Of a stretch of 64,000 nt of DNA, positions 15,327-24,366 are shown piece by piece; position 1 is the first letter of the stretch, and the number at the start of each line of letters is the position of its first letter. Both the position numbers and the translations under genes were made by a program. Source of the stretch: Actinomycetota bacterium (GTDB lineage: Bacteria > Actinomycetota > Acidimicrobiia > Acidimicrobiales > AC-14); contig VAWU01000025.1 of NCBI GenBank assembly GCA_005888325.1, forward strand, positions 89,663 through 153,662. The letters run 5' to 3'. Under the pieces are notes generated by a model that saw only the letters and a list, made by a program, of their open reading frames with translations, had not been told where the DNA came from and searched no databases.

Positions 15327-16487
15327 CTACGACACCGAGTCGAGCGCGGCGCGCAGGTCTGCCACGAGATCGTCGGCGGTCTCGATGCCGACCGACAGGC
15401 GCAGCAGCGCAGGGTCGACCGCGTTGGTCGACCCTGCCACCGACAGGTGTGTCATGCGTGCGGGGTGCTCGATGAGCGACTCCACCGCGCCGAGCGACTC
15501 GGCCAGCGTGAACACCCGGGTGGCGGCCGCGACCGCGACCGCGGCGGCTTCGCCGCCTCGCAGGGTGCACGACACCATGCCTCCGAAGTCGCGCATCTGG
15601 CGGCACGCGATCTCGTGCCCGCGGTGGCCGGGCCGCCCCGGCCAGAGCACGCGGTCGACGCCCGGGTGCGCGTCGAGCAGCTCGACGATCGCGCGCGCGT
15701 TCGCGCAGTGCCGGTCCATCCGCACCGCGAGCGTCTTCACCCCGCGCAGCACCAGCCAGCAGTCGAGCGGCGCGGGCACCGCTCCGATTGCGTTCTGCAG
15801 GAAGCCGATCGACGCCGCGAGCTCGTCGTCGAGCACCGCGACGAACCCGCCCACCACGTCGGAGTGGCCGCCCAGGTACTTGGTGGTGGAGTGCACCACC
15901 GCGTCGGCGCCCAGCTCGAGCGGTCGCTGCAGGTACGGCGTCGCGAACGTGTTGTCCACGACGCAGCGCGCCTCCCTGTCGTGCGCGTATTTCGCCACCG
16001 CCGCGATGTCGACGATGGCGAGCAACGGGTTGGTGGGCGACTCCACCCACACGAGCCGGGTGGTCGGCTGCCACGCGGCGGCGAGCGCGGCCGGGTCGTC
16101 GAGGTCGACTGCGTCGAACTGCATGCCCATGGGCGCGAAGACGTCGTGCACGAGTCGCCACGTGCCTCCGTATGCATCGCTCGGGATGACGACGTGGTCG
16201 CCCGGGCGCAGCGTGCGCAGCACGGCGTCGGTCGCGGCCAGGCCGCTCGCGAACGCGAACCCGTGACGTGCGCCTTCGAGCGAGGCGAGGCACTGCTCGA
16301 GCGCGGTGCGCGTCGGGTTGGCCGATCGCGAGTACTCGTAGCCGCGGTGCTCCCCCACCGCCTCCTGGGCGAACGTCGAGGTCTGGTAGATCGGCGTGCT
16401 CACCGCGCCGGTCGCGGGATCGGGCGGCTGACCCGCGTGGATCGCCCGGGTCTCGAAGCCGTGCTCCGGCCTCCGGGGCCCGGTCAC
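15327..16487 (-). CDS. metB: Cystathionine gamma-synthase/gamma-lyase family PLP enzyme
   Basis: 386 residues, GTG at 16487 overlapping the cystathionine beta-synthase stop by GTGA. Cys/Met metabolism PLP enzyme: TRAIHAGQPPDPATGAVSTPIYQTSTF at the N terminus, YSRSANPTR, FASGLAATDAV, DNTFATPYLQRPLELGAD and the PLP-lysine motif VHSTTKYLGGHSDVVGG. The C-terminal ESLIEHPARMTH and LLRLSVGIE are typical of MetB/CGL. Next to a CBS gene, a gamma-lyase role (making cysteine from cystathionine) is as likely as synthesis. Sequence alone does not separate the two. Confidence 0.9.
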   Translation of the reverse strand: MTGPRRPEHGFETRAIHAGQPPDPATGAVSTPIYQTSTFAQEAVGEHRGYEYSRSANPTRTALEQCLASLEGARHGFAFASGLAATDAVLRTLRPGDHVVIPSDAYGGTWRLVHDVFAPMGMQFDAVDLDDPAALAAAWQPTTRLVWVESPTNPLLAIVDIAAVAKYAHDREARCVVDNTFATPYLQRPLELGADAVVHSTTKYLGGHSDVVGGFVAVLDDELAASIGFLQNAIGAVPAPLDCWLVLRGVKTLAVRMDRHCANARAIVELLDAHPGVDRVLWPGRPGHRGHEIACRQMRDFGGMVSCTLRGGEAAAVAVAAATRVFTLAESLGAVESLIEHPARMTHLSVAGSTNAVDPALLRLSVGIETADDLVADLRAALDSVS

Positions 16488-18139
16488 GGCGTGAGGTGCC
16501 GGGCCAGGAACTCCAGGACGTCCGACCGGCTGAGGATGCCGACGGGATGCCCCGCGTCGAGCACCAGCACCGCGGGAGCGGTCTCCAGCCGGGCCACCGC
16601 CATCTCGACCGCCTCGCCGCTCCCCAGCGTGGGCAGCGCCGGCCCCATCACCTCCGCGATGGGCCGATCGAGGATCGTCGGGTCGGCGAAGGCGCGGTCC
16701 ATCAGCTCGCGATCCTGCACCGCGCCCATCACCTCGGCCAGGACCAAGGGCGGTTCCGCCTTCACGACCGGCACCTGTGACACGCCGAACTCGCGCAGCA
16801 CCGAGATCACGGCGCGCACCGTCTCGTCGGGGTGCACGTGCACGAGGGCCGGGACCGTGGCGCTCTTGCGGGCGAGGAGATCACCGGCCGTCTGCCCGCT
16901 CGCCCGCAGGAACCCGTAGTCCGCCATCCAGTCGTCGTTGTACAGCTTCGACAGGTAGCCGCGACCCGAGTCGGGGATGAGGACGACCACCACGTGCTCG
17001 GGGCCGAGCCCGCGGCCCACCTCGAGCGCCGCCCACACGGCCGTGCCCGCCGAGCCGCCGACGAGGATGCCTTCTTCGCGCGTGACCCGACGGGCGGTGA
17101 GGAACGAGTCGCGATCGCTCACCATCACGGTGCGGTCGACGGCCGTGCGGTCGAAGGTGTCCGGCCAGAAGTCCTCGCCGATCCCCTCGACGAGGTAGGG
17201 CCGTCCGCTGCCGCCCGAGTAGACCGAGCCCTCCGGGTCGGCGCCCACGATCTGCACGTCGGGGTTCTGCGTCTTGAGGTACCGGGAGACGCCGGTGATC
17301 GTGCCCCCCGTGCCGATGCCCGCGACGAAGTGCGTGATGCGGCCCGCGGTCTGGCGCCAGAGCTCGGGACCGGTCGTGCGCTCGTGCGAGTCGGGGTTGA
17401 CGGGGTTGTGGTACTGGTCGGGCTGGAACGCGCCCGGGATCTCGGCGGCCAGGCGGTGGGCCACCGAGTAGTACGACTCCGGATGGTCGGGCGCGACTGC
17501 CGTGGGACAGACGATGACCTCGGCGCCGTACGCGCGCAGCAGGGCGATCTTCTCCGCGCTCATCTTGTCGGGCATCACGAAGACGCAGCGGTACCGGCGG
17601 CGGGCGGCCACGATCGCCAAACCGACGCCGGTGTTGCCCGAGGTGGGCTCGACGATCGTGCCTCCCGGCCGGAGCCGGCCCGTCGCCTCCGCCGCGTCGA
17701 TCATCGCGACCGCGGGACGATCCTTGACGCTGCCTCCGGGATTGAGGAACTCGAGCTTGGCCAGCAGGTGGCACGACAGGTCGCGACCGATGCGGTCGAG
17801 CCGCACGATGGGCGTGCCGCCGACGAGATCGAGCAATGAGGTGGCGACCTCCATCGCCGCGCCGGAATCGGTGAGCGACAGCACCCGCACGCCGTCGATC
17901 GGATGCGCGGGTGGGGCATCGGTGTGGAGCGTGACGGGAAAGCCGGCGCGGTGCAGCAGCTTCGCCGCGTCCGTCGCCGTCGCCCCGCCCACCACGCTCA
18001 CGTGGCGGGGGATGCGGGTGCGGATGTCCGCGAGGAGCTCGGGGCTCACGTCGCCGGATGCGGCGCGGACCACGTGGCGGGCCTGGAGTCGCAGGCGCTC
18101 GGGGGCCTCGCCGTCGCCGACGATGACGAGCACGTCCAC
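16484..18139 (-). CDS. cbs: Cystathionine beta-synthase with C-terminal CBS pair and an extra N-terminal domain
   Basis: 551 residues. From residue 96 on (MEVATSLLDLVGGTPIVRL) it is a normal bacterial/actinobacterial CBS: PLP lysine in NPGGSVKDRPAV, EPTSGNTGVGLA, GIGTGGTITG, and a C-terminal pair of CBS motifs after about residue 420. It condenses serine and homocysteine. The first 95 residues (MDVLVIVGDGEAPERLRLQ, then RHVSVVGGATATDAAKLL) are an addition not seen in standard CBS. I kept the long start at 18139 because it begins 7 bp after the aldo/keto reductase stop, while the short start would leave a 290-bp gap. Operon: AKR, CBS, MetB. Confidence 0.9.
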   Translation of the reverse strand: MDVLVIVGDGEAPERLRLQARHVVRAASGDVSPELLADIRTRIPRHVSVVGGATATDAAKLLHRAGFPVTLHTDAPPAHPIDGVRVLSLTDSGAAMEVATSLLDLVGGTPIVRLDRIGRDLSCHLLAKLEFLNPGGSVKDRPAVAMIDAAEATGRLRPGGTIVEPTSGNTGVGLAIVAARRRYRCVFVMPDKMSAEKIALLRAYGAEVIVCPTAVAPDHPESYYSVAHRLAAEIPGAFQPDQYHNPVNPDSHERTTGPELWRQTAGRITHFVAGIGTGGTITGVSRYLKTQNPDVQIVGADPEGSVYSGGSGRPYLVEGIGEDFWPDTFDRTAVDRTVMVSDRDSFLTARRVTREEGILVGGSAGTAVWAALEVGRGLGPEHVVVVLIPDSGRGYLSKLYNDDWMADYGFLRASGQTAGDLLARKSATVPALVHVHPDETVRAVISVLREFGVSQVPVVKAEPPLVLAEVMGAVQDRELMDRAFADPTILDRPIAEVMGPALPTLGSGEAVEMAVARLETAPAVLVLDAGHPVGILSRSDVLEFLARHLTP

Positions 18140-18146
18140 GGCGCGG

Positions 18147-19013
18147 TCAGCCCCCGTCGAGGCGCGCGAGCTCGTCGGCGGTGAGCTCCAGGTCGGCAGC
18201 CCTCAGGCTGTCGAGGATGGTCTCCGGCCGGGTCGCGCCGGGGATCGGCACGACGACCGGCGCCTGGGCCAGCTCCCACGCGAGCGTGACCTGCTGCGGC
18301 GACACCCCGTGGGCTCGCGCCACCTCGTCGAACTCGCGGTGCCGCGCACCCAGCTTGCCCGCCCGCCCGATGCCGCCGAGCGGGCTCCACGGGAGGAATG
18401 CGATTCCGTGCTCGGCGCACAGCTGCAACTCGTCCTCCGAGCTGCGGAACCGCGGAGAGAACTCGTTCTGCACGCTCGCCAGCTGGTTGAGGATCTCGAT
18501 CGACATCCGGATCTGACCGACATCCGCGTTGGAGATGCCGGTCAGCTGCACCTTGCCCTCGTCCTGCAGCTCCTTCAGCGTGCCCACGGAGTCCTCGTAG
18601 GGCACCGCGGGGTCGGGCCGGTGGAACTGGTAGAGCCCGATCGCATCGACACCGAGCGCTTTGAGGCTGGCGTCGCACGCGTCCCGCAGGTGCTCGGGTC
18701 GACCGTCGAGCTGCCACGACCCGTCGCCCGGCCGGTAGTGCCCGCCCTTGGTGGCGACGAGCACGGTGCCGGCGTCGCCGGACCACGACGCGAGCGCCTT
18801 GGCGATGAGGCGCTCGTTATGGCCGGTCTCGTCGAGATTCACGCAGTAGGCGTCGGCCGTGTCGATCAACGTGGCGCCCGCGTCGAGCGCGGCGTGGGTC
18901 GTCCGGATGGACTGCGCCTCGTCGGGCCGGCCCTCGAGCGACATGGGCATGGCGCCCAGGCCGATGGCGCTCACCTCTCTCCCCGCGATCGTCCGTCGGT
19001 GCATGACAGGCAT
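18147..19013 (-). CDS. Aldo/keto reductase
   Basis: 288 residues from ATG at 19013; an ATG at 19004 is equally possible and no strong ribosome site separates them. NADPH-dependent (beta/alpha)8 reductase: EVSAIGLGAMPMS, DTADAY with catalytic Asp and Tyr, the lysine in VLVATKGG, LYQFHRPDP, GISNADV and the cofactor loop PIPGATRPETILDSL. Closest in style to the YajO/GPR-type family. First gene of the unit with CBS and MetB. Its substrate and any link to sulfur metabolism are not evident. Confidence 0.88.
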   Translation of the reverse strand: MPVMHRRTIAGREVSAIGLGAMPMSLEGRPDEAQSIRTTHAALDAGATLIDTADAYCVNLDETGHNERLIAKALASWSGDAGTVLVATKGGHYRPGDGSWQLDGRPEHLRDACDASLKALGVDAIGLYQFHRPDPAVPYEDSVGTLKELQDEGKVQLTGISNADVGQIRMSIEILNQLASVQNEFSPRFRSSEDELQLCAEHGIAFLPWSPLGGIGRAGKLGARHREFDEVARAHGVSPQQVTLAWELAQAPVVVPIPGATRPETILDSLRAADLELTADELARLDGG

Positions 19014-19040
19014 CTTGCCGCGATCCCGGGCCCTGGGTCG

Positions 19041-19135
19041 GCAGAGCGAGGACCGAAGCGCAGAGCGAGGACCGAAGCGCAGCGGAGGCCCGCAGCTCCA
19101 ATGTGGCAGCGGAGGACCGCAGCTCCAATGTGGCA
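19041..19135. repeat. Two adjacent short tandem repeats in a divergent promoter region
   Basis: A 19-bp unit occurs twice (19041-19059, 19060-19078), then a 27-bp unit twice (19082-19108, 19109-19135, one mismatch). They fill the space between the divergent aldo/keto reductase and amidohydrolase genes and stop 24 bp before the TACGCT box. Confidence 0.8.
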
Positions 19136-19159
19136 GCGACGGCCGAGAACGTGCGGGCC

Positions 19160-19165
19160 TACGCT
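19160..19165 (+). promoter_or_regulatory. TACGCT -10 box, leaderless type
   Basis: TACGCT ends 6 nt before the ATG at 19172. Confidence 0.5.
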
Positions 19166-19171
19166 TGCGCC

Positions 19172-20332
19172 ATGCCGTACGCGACGGGCCGCACCATCCA
19201 CGACGCCGATTCACACGTGGTCGAGACTCCCGACTGGATCATCGGATACGCCGACCCGCGCCTGCGCGAGCGCATGCACCCCCTCTACGTCGCCACAGTG
19301 GCGCCCGGAGAGGAGGCGCTCATCGACGACGCGCGCAGGAAGCACGCCGATCCCGAGTACCGCGCCCTCGACGAGGAGCAGATCATGCTCCGCAAGAACT
19401 GGCGGGCCACGGGTGCCTTCATCGCGGACGACCGGCCGCGCGCCCTCGACCTGCTCGGGTTCGCCAGCCAGCTCGTGTTCAACACGTTCGCCAACAAGGA
19501 GTTGCAGCGGGCCGAGCATCGCGATGACCTCGAGTACACCTACGGCCTCGCACGCGCCCACAACCGCGCCATCGTCGACTTCTGCCGCGCCGACCGCCGC
19601 CTCCTGCCCGTGGGCTACGTGCCGCTCGCCGACTTCGAGCAGGCCGCCGCGATGGCGGTCGAGGCCCTCGACCTCGGCTGCGCGGCGTTGATGATCGCCT
19701 CCGCCTGCCCGCCCGGGCACTCGCCCAGCCACGTCGGCCTGTTCCCGGTCTGGGCCCGCGCCCAGGAGGCCGGCGTCCCGATCGTCCTCCACGTGGGCGG
19801 CGGCGGTCGCCTGCTCGACCCCCACTACTTCGACAACGGCCTCCCTCCGGTGCCCGACTTCCACGGCGGGGCCGAGAACTTCCGCTCGGTCGACTACATG
19901 GCGATCCCCTACCCGCCGATGCAGACCCTCGCCACGATGATCCTCGACGGGGTGCTCGACCGCTTCCCGACGCTGAAGATCGGCGTGATCGAGCAGGGGG
20001 CCTCGTGGGTGCCGGGTTGGATGCGCGCGATGGACTCCGCGGCAATCGCGTTCGTGAAGAACGAGGAGCGCCTCCAGAAGCTGTCGCTCACGCCCAGCGA
20101 GTTCGTGCGGCGGCAGATCCGGGTGACGCCGTACCCGCACGAGGACACGGGCTGGATCGTCGCCAACACCGGCCCCGAGGTCTGCCTCTTCTCCTCCGAC
20201 TACCCGCACGTCGAGGGCGGTCGCAACCCACTCGCCCGCTTCGAGGCCAGCCTGGCCGGCGTCGACGAGCACGCGCAGCAACGCTTCTACTGCGACAACT
20301 TCGTCGACCTGATGGGTTCCGCCCTTCCCTGA
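19172..20332 (+). CDS. Amidohydrolase family 2 (ACMSD-like metal-dependent hydrolase)
   Basis: 386 residues from the ATG preceded by TACGCT. Amidohydrolase_2 (TIM-barrel) protein: DADSHVVETPDW carries the DxH metal pair near the N terminus, LHVGGGGRLLD the next His, IEQGASWVPGWMRAMD the C-terminal strand, and SSDYPHVEGGRNP the final metal Asp. Such enzymes decarboxylate or hydrolyse cyclic or aromatic acids, and many actinobacterial members have no assigned substrate. It converges on an acyl-CoA dehydrogenase. The long frame upstream of 19172 lies in tandem repeats and is not protein-like. Confidence 0.88.
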   Translation: MPYATGRTIHDADSHVVETPDWIIGYADPRLRERMHPLYVATVAPGEEALIDDARRKHADPEYRALDEEQIMLRKNWRATGAFIADDRPRALDLLGFASQLVFNTFANKELQRAEHRDDLEYTYGLARAHNRAIVDFCRADRRLLPVGYVPLADFEQAAAMAVEALDLGCAALMIASACPPGHSPSHVGLFPVWARAQEAGVPIVLHVGGGGRLLDPHYFDNGLPPVPDFHGGAENFRSVDYMAIPYPPMQTLATMILDGVLDRFPTLKIGVIEQGASWVPGWMRAMDSAAIAFVKNEERLQKLSLTPSEFVRRQIRVTPYPHEDTGWIVANTGPEVCLFSSDYPHVEGGRNPLARFEASLAGVDEHAQQRFYCDNFVDLMGSALP

Positions 20333-20356
20333 CCGGGCGAGCAGCGAGACGCGTCA

Positions 20357-21592
20357 TTACGCGGGCTTGGGCTCCTTCGGGAGCCCGAGCACGCGCTCAC
20401 CCACGATGTTGCGCTGGATCTCGGCGGCTCCGCCCCAGATGGTCTCCGAGCGCGAGAAGAAGAACGCGGCCTGCAGCGGGCTGACGGGATAGTGACGGGC
20501 GCGCGCCCGGCGGCCCATCCCGAGCGCGTACTCCTGGTTGACGTCGCCCGTGAGGATCTGGCCGTCCATCCCCATGACGTCGATGTAGAGCTCCATCACC
20601 TCGCGGTGGTACTCCGACCAGAACATCTTGTTGGTGGCGCCCAGCGCCGCGCTCGACTGGTCCTTGGTCTTGTTGAGCACCGCGGTGAGCGTCCGCAGGC
20701 CGTTCACCTCCATGATCTTCACCTTCGACCACGCCCGCGCAAGACGCTGACGAACGAGCGGGTCGGACGCCTTCCCGTTCTTGCGCGCTGCGTCGATGAT
20801 GGCGTCGAGCTCGCGCTGGAAGCGGCGATGGCCGGTCGTGGCCGACGTGCCCCGCTCGAACCCGAGCGTCGTCATGGCGACGCTCCACCCGTTGTTCACA
20901 CCACCGACGACGTTGTCCTTGGGGCACCGGGCGTTGTCGAAGAAGACCTCGTTGAACTCGGCCGAGCCGTCGATCTGCTCGATGGGCCTCACCTCGACGC
21001 CCGGCTGCTTCATGGGGACGAGCAGGTACGAGATGCCCTTGTGCTTCGGAGCGTCGGGATCGGTGCGCGCGAGCAGGAAGACGTAGTCGGCGTGCTTGGC
21101 CTGGGTGGTCCAGACCTTCTGACCGTTGACCACCCACTCGTCACCATCGAGCTCGGCGCGCGTCTTCAGCGAGGCGAGGTCGCTGCCGGCATCGGGCTCG
21201 CTGAATCCCTGGCACCACGAGATCTGGCCCCGCAGGATCTTGGGGAGGAACTCCTTCTTCTGCTCCTCGGAGCCCCATTGCAGGATCGTGGGGCCGACGA
21301 GGGTGTCACCGAAGAAGTCGGCGCGCATCGGCGCCCCGGCGCGGGCGAACTCCTCGTTGAGCACGACCGCCTGCATCGTGTCGAGGCCCTTGCCGCCGTA
21401 CTCCTTCGGCCAGGAGGCGCAGATCCAGCCACCCTCGTGGAGCCTCTGCGGCCATTCCTTGTTGAAGCGCTTGCGCTCGTCGCCGTCCAATCGGAATCCC
21501 GGCGTGCCCCAACCCTCGGGCAGGTTCTCCTCCAACCAGGCCCGGATCTCCGTGCGGAACTCCTCGGCTTCGGGCGGGTAGCTCAGATCCAT
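20357..21592 (-). CDS. Acyl-CoA dehydrogenase (FadE-like)
   Basis: 411 residues, ATG at 21592 with AGGGG 4 nt upstream. Typical of actinobacterial dehydrogenases paired with branched or steroid acyl-CoA: DLSYPPEAEEFRTEIRAWLEENLP, WPKEYGGKGL, CQGFSEPDAGSDLASLKTRA, WVVNGQKVWTTQAKHADY, SAEFNEVFFDN and the C-terminal AAEIQRNIVGERVLGLPKEP. It shares only moderate identity with the dehydrogenase at 10498-11715. No partner subunit gene adjoins, so it is probably a homotetramer, unlike the alpha2beta2 ChsE-type enzymes. Confidence 0.92.
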   Translation of the reverse strand: MDLSYPPEAEEFRTEIRAWLEENLPEGWGTPGFRLDGDERKRFNKEWPQRLHEGGWICASWPKEYGGKGLDTMQAVVLNEEFARAGAPMRADFFGDTLVGPTILQWGSEEQKKEFLPKILRGQISWCQGFSEPDAGSDLASLKTRAELDGDEWVVNGQKVWTTQAKHADYVFLLARTDPDAPKHKGISYLLVPMKQPGVEVRPIEQIDGSAEFNEVFFDNARCPKDNVVGGVNNGWSVAMTTLGFERGTSATTGHRRFQRELDAIIDAARKNGKASDPLVRQRLARAWSKVKIMEVNGLRTLTAVLNKTKDQSSAALGATNKMFWSEYHREVMELYIDVMGMDGQILTGDVNQEYALGMGRRARARHYPVSPLQAAFFFSRSETIWGGAAEIQRNIVGERVLGLPKEPKPA

Positions 21593-21650
21593 GGCCCCTA
21601 TCTTCCTCCGACACCTCGCGAACGAACCAGCACGCTCTCGAACCAACACG

Positions 21651-22289
21651 CTATTTAGCCAGCGAGGTCACCAGGCCCGCCTGCCCGAGGTGGTACGTGA
21701 CCATGATCGCCACCGGAGCCCAGGCGCGCGGCCGCACGAAGCGGTTCGTGGCGATGAGGGCGTCCGACGCGAAGAAGAGCGACGCGCCCGCCGCCGCGAG
21801 GACGTTGCCGGTGGCCAGCGCGCAAGTGACCATCGCGCTGATCACCGCCATGTAGGCGAGGACGGGCCCCGTGAGCTCGGCGTGCGGGCCACGGCGCACG
21901 GCCACCACCACGGGGGTGCCCACCGCGGCCGCGACCGTCGCAACCACCGCGGCGGACACCACGACGGCCGCCGCCGACGTCTCGCCGATGCGGAGACCGA
22001 CGACATAGGCGACGTGGCCGGCGAGGAACGACACGAGCCCGGCCAGGAAGCGGTCGCGCGGGAGCATGAGGAATACGTCGCCCACCAACGAGAGGACGAG
22101 GGCCGCGACGAACCACGCGCGCCGCGCGTCCACCACCGGTTGGAGGATGAGCGCGACAACAACGAGCGCGACCATCGTGGCCGGTTTGCACACGTACTCG
22201 AGCCGCTTGTGCCCGCCCGCCACCGCTGTCCAGTCGCCCACCGCAAGCCCGGCCGCCACCGCGAGGGCGAGCCAGGCCGTCGCCGTCAT
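21651..22289 (-). CDS. YhhN/TMEM86 family membrane protein (lysoplasmalogenase-like)
   Basis: 212 residues with about eight hydrophobic helices. Family marks: CKPATMVALVVVAL, the conserved LVGDVFLMLP with Asp, FLAGHVAYVVG, and FFASDALIATNRF with Asp near the C terminus. Animal members hydrolyse the vinyl-ether bond of lysoplasmalogens; bacterial function is little studied. TAGAAA at 22303-22298 lies 8 nt upstream of the ATG and could be a weak -10. Divergent from the secreted protein at 22332. Confidence 0.88.
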   Translation of the reverse strand: MTATAWLALAVAAGLAVGDWTAVAGGHKRLEYVCKPATMVALVVVALILQPVVDARRAWFVAALVLSLVGDVFLMLPRDRFLAGLVSFLAGHVAYVVGLRIGETSAAAVVVSAAVVATVAAAVGTPVVVAVRRGPHAELTGPVLAYMAVISAMVTCALATGNVLAAAGASLFFASDALIATNRFVRPRAWAPVAIMVTYHLGQAGLVTSLAK

Positions 22290-22316
22290 GCCGGCAGTTT
22301 CTAGTCCCCCGGCCCC

Positions 22317-22322
22317 TAGAGT
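22317..22322 (+). promoter_or_regulatory. TAGAGT -10 box, leaderless type
   Basis: TAGAGT, 9 nt before the GTG at 22332. Confidence 0.45.
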
Positions 22323-22331
22323 GCGCCCCCG

Positions 22332-23222
22332 GTGCGACCGGTGCTCCTCGTCCTCGCCTGTGCCGTCCTGCTGACGGGTGCAGCCGACGCGCCGGCCGCG
22401 ACGCTGAGCCGCGAGCGCGGCGTGGACAACGCCTACCGGCAGGGACTCGCCCACTTCGGTGACGGGTGGATCTTCTCTGGCACCAACGGCTTGTGGCGCG
22501 TCGCGGACGACCTCCACGTCGAGGTCGCCAACACCTCGCCGATCCCCGACGACCTCCGCGGCCGCGGCTACGACCGCATCGGCGACGTCGACGTGGCGGG
22601 TGCCTACCTCTATGTGCCGCTCGCACAACCCGACGACCGGCGCGACGAGCAGGTCGTCGCGCGTTACGACGCGAAGACGCTGCGGTTCATCGACTCGGTC
22701 ACGCTGCGGCAACATGAGATCGCGTTCGTCTCCGTCGACGCGCAGTCGGGCACCGCGTACTCGATGGGCCGCCTCGGAGGCGACGAGGTGCTGCGCTACG
22801 ACCTCGGCGGCCTGCGTTGGCGCCGTCTCCCGTCCCTTCACCTCCGCCGTCGGGTGGAGAGGGTGCGGGGCGCGGACGTGGACGCGGGTTTCATGTACCT
22901 GTCGACGTCCGACCCGGGGAACACGCTGTACCGGGTCGACCTCGGCAGCGGTGCGGTGATCGACCTGGGCTCGGCCGGGCGGCGGGGCGACGAGGGGGCG
23001 GGCATCGACGTCACACCCCTGGCGACAGGGCGCATCCACACGCTCACCATCGCCGCCGACGACGTGTCGGTGCACCTGGAGGACTACCGCGTCCCGACCG
23101 CTCCGAGGACCGGTTCGGCCGAGCAGGTGATCATCGTCGTCACCGTGGCGGCCACGCTCGTCGCCACGATCGTCATCGTCGGGCTGGCGCGCCGGCGGGG
23201 GCGCGGAGCCGCCGGCCAATAG
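22332..23222 (+). CDS. Secreted, C-terminally anchored protein of unknown function (beta-propeller-like)
   Basis: 296 residues from GTG. A signal peptide (RPVLLVLACAVLLTGAADAPA) opens the protein and a single transmembrane helix with an Arg-rich tail (VIIVVTVAATLVATIVIVGLARRRG) closes it, so the body should lie outside the cell with the tail inside. The body has repeated strand pairs such as GWIFSGTNGLWRV, DRIGDVDVAGAYLYVPL, VVARYDAKTLRFID and MYLSTSDPGNTLYRVDL, which suggest a propeller-like fold. No catalytic motif or named family. The YbdK-like gene follows 13 bp later with its own TAGGCT box. Confidence 0.7.
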   Translation: MRPVLLVLACAVLLTGAADAPAATLSRERGVDNAYRQGLAHFGDGWIFSGTNGLWRVADDLHVEVANTSPIPDDLRGRGYDRIGDVDVAGAYLYVPLAQPDDRRDEQVVARYDAKTLRFIDSVTLRQHEIAFVSVDAQSGTAYSMGRLGGDEVLRYDLGGLRWRRLPSLHLRRRVERVRGADVDAGFMYLSTSDPGNTLYRVDLGSGAVIDLGSAGRRGDEGAGIDVTPLATGRIHTLTIAADDVSVHLEDYRVPTAPRTGSAEQVIIVVTVAATLVATIVIVGLARRRGRGAAGQ

Positions 23223-23225
23223 GCT
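23220..23225 (+). promoter_or_regulatory. TAGGCT -10 box, leaderless type
   Basis: TAGGCT overlaps the upstream stop codon and lies 10 nt before the GTG at 23236. Confidence 0.4.
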
Positions 23226-23235
23226 GGGACGTCGC

Positions 23236-24366
23236 GTGCACATCGACTTCCTGCCATCCGAACGAACCAGCCTCGGCGTCGAGATGGAGTTGGAGATCGT
23301 CGACCGCGAAACCCGTGAGTTGCGCAGTGGCGCGAGCGAGATCCTCGATCTGATGGGCGCGGGCCACGACGGCGGGCACCCCAAGGCCAAGCACGAGCTG
23401 CTCGAGTCGACGATCGAGATCATCACCGGCGTCTGCTCGACGGTCCCCGAGGCACGCGCCGACCTGGCCGCCACGCTCGACGAGGTCACCACCCCCACCG
23501 CGCCTCGGGCGATGGAGCTGCTGTGCTCGGGAACCCACCCCTTCTCCGACTGGGCCGACCAGCACATCAGCCCGAACCCGCGCTACTCGCAGCTGGTCGA
23601 GGAGATGCAATGGCTGGCGCGCCGCCTCCAGATCTTCGGCATCCACGTGCACGTCGGTGTGCGCTCGGCCGAGAAGGCGATCGCCATCGCCAACGCGCTG
23701 TCCACCTACATCCCCCACTTCCTGGCCCTGTCCGCCTCGAGCCCGTACTGGATGGGGCGCGACACGGGGCTCGCCTCCAGTCGTTCCAAGGTGTTCGAGG
23801 GCCTTCCCACCGCCGGCCTCCCCTACCAGCTCTCGGGCTGGGACGAGTTCGAGGCCTTCATGACGACCCTCGTCTCCGCCCGTTCCATCAGCTCGATTCG
23901 AGAGGTGTGGTGGGACATCCGTCCCCATCCCAACTTCGGCACCGTCGAGCTGCGCATCTGCGACGGCATCCCCACGCTGGCCGAGGTGGCCGCGGTCGCC
24001 GCGGTGAGCCAATGCCTGGTGGACTGGCTCAACAACCTCATCGACCGCGGCTACACGTTGCCCGTGCCGCGCACATGGGTGCTGCGCGAGAACAAGTGGC
24101 GGGCGGCGCGCCACGGCGTCGACGCCGAGATCATCATCGACGAGAAGGGCACGCTGTCGCCGCTGCGTCACGAGGTGGCGCAACTCGTCGAAGAGCTGAC
24201 GCCGGTGGCCCGGCGCCTCGACTGCGAAGCCGACCTGCAACGCGCGTTGGTCATGGCCGAGCGACCGAGCTACATGCGTCAGCGCGACGTGGTCGACCGA
24301 GGCGGTTCGCTGCGCGACGTCGTCGACAGCCTGATCGCCGAGCTCCGTACCGACACACCGGCGTGA
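23236..24366 (+). CDS. Carboxylate-amine ligase, YbdK/GCS2 family
   Basis: 376 residues from GTG. GCS2-family protein: SLGVEMELEIVDRETREL at the start, HELLESTIEIITGVC, HPFSDWADQHISPNPRY, the metal/ATP motif FGIHVHVGV, and WWDIRPHPNFGTVELRICDG. YbdK of E. coli has weak glutamate-cysteine ligase activity, and actinobacterial relatives make gamma-glutamyl or mycofactocin-type intermediates. Which amine is used here cannot be said. The HAD phosphatase gene overlaps its stop by one base (TGATG), so both are translated together. Confidence 0.9.
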   Translation: MHIDFLPSERTSLGVEMELEIVDRETRELRSGASEILDLMGAGHDGGHPKAKHELLESTIEIITGVCSTVPEARADLAATLDEVTTPTAPRAMELLCSGTHPFSDWADQHISPNPRYSQLVEEMQWLARRLQIFGIHVHVGVRSAEKAIAIANALSTYIPHFLALSASSPYWMGRDTGLASSRSKVFEGLPTAGLPYQLSGWDEFEAFMTTLVSARSISSIREVWWDIRPHPNFGTVELRICDGIPTLAEVAAVAAVSQCLVDWLNNLIDRGYTLPVPRTWVLRENKWRAARHGVDAEIIIDEKGTLSPLRHEVAQLVEELTPVARRLDCEADLQRALVMAERPSYMRQRDVVDRGGSLRDVVDSLIAELRTDTPA

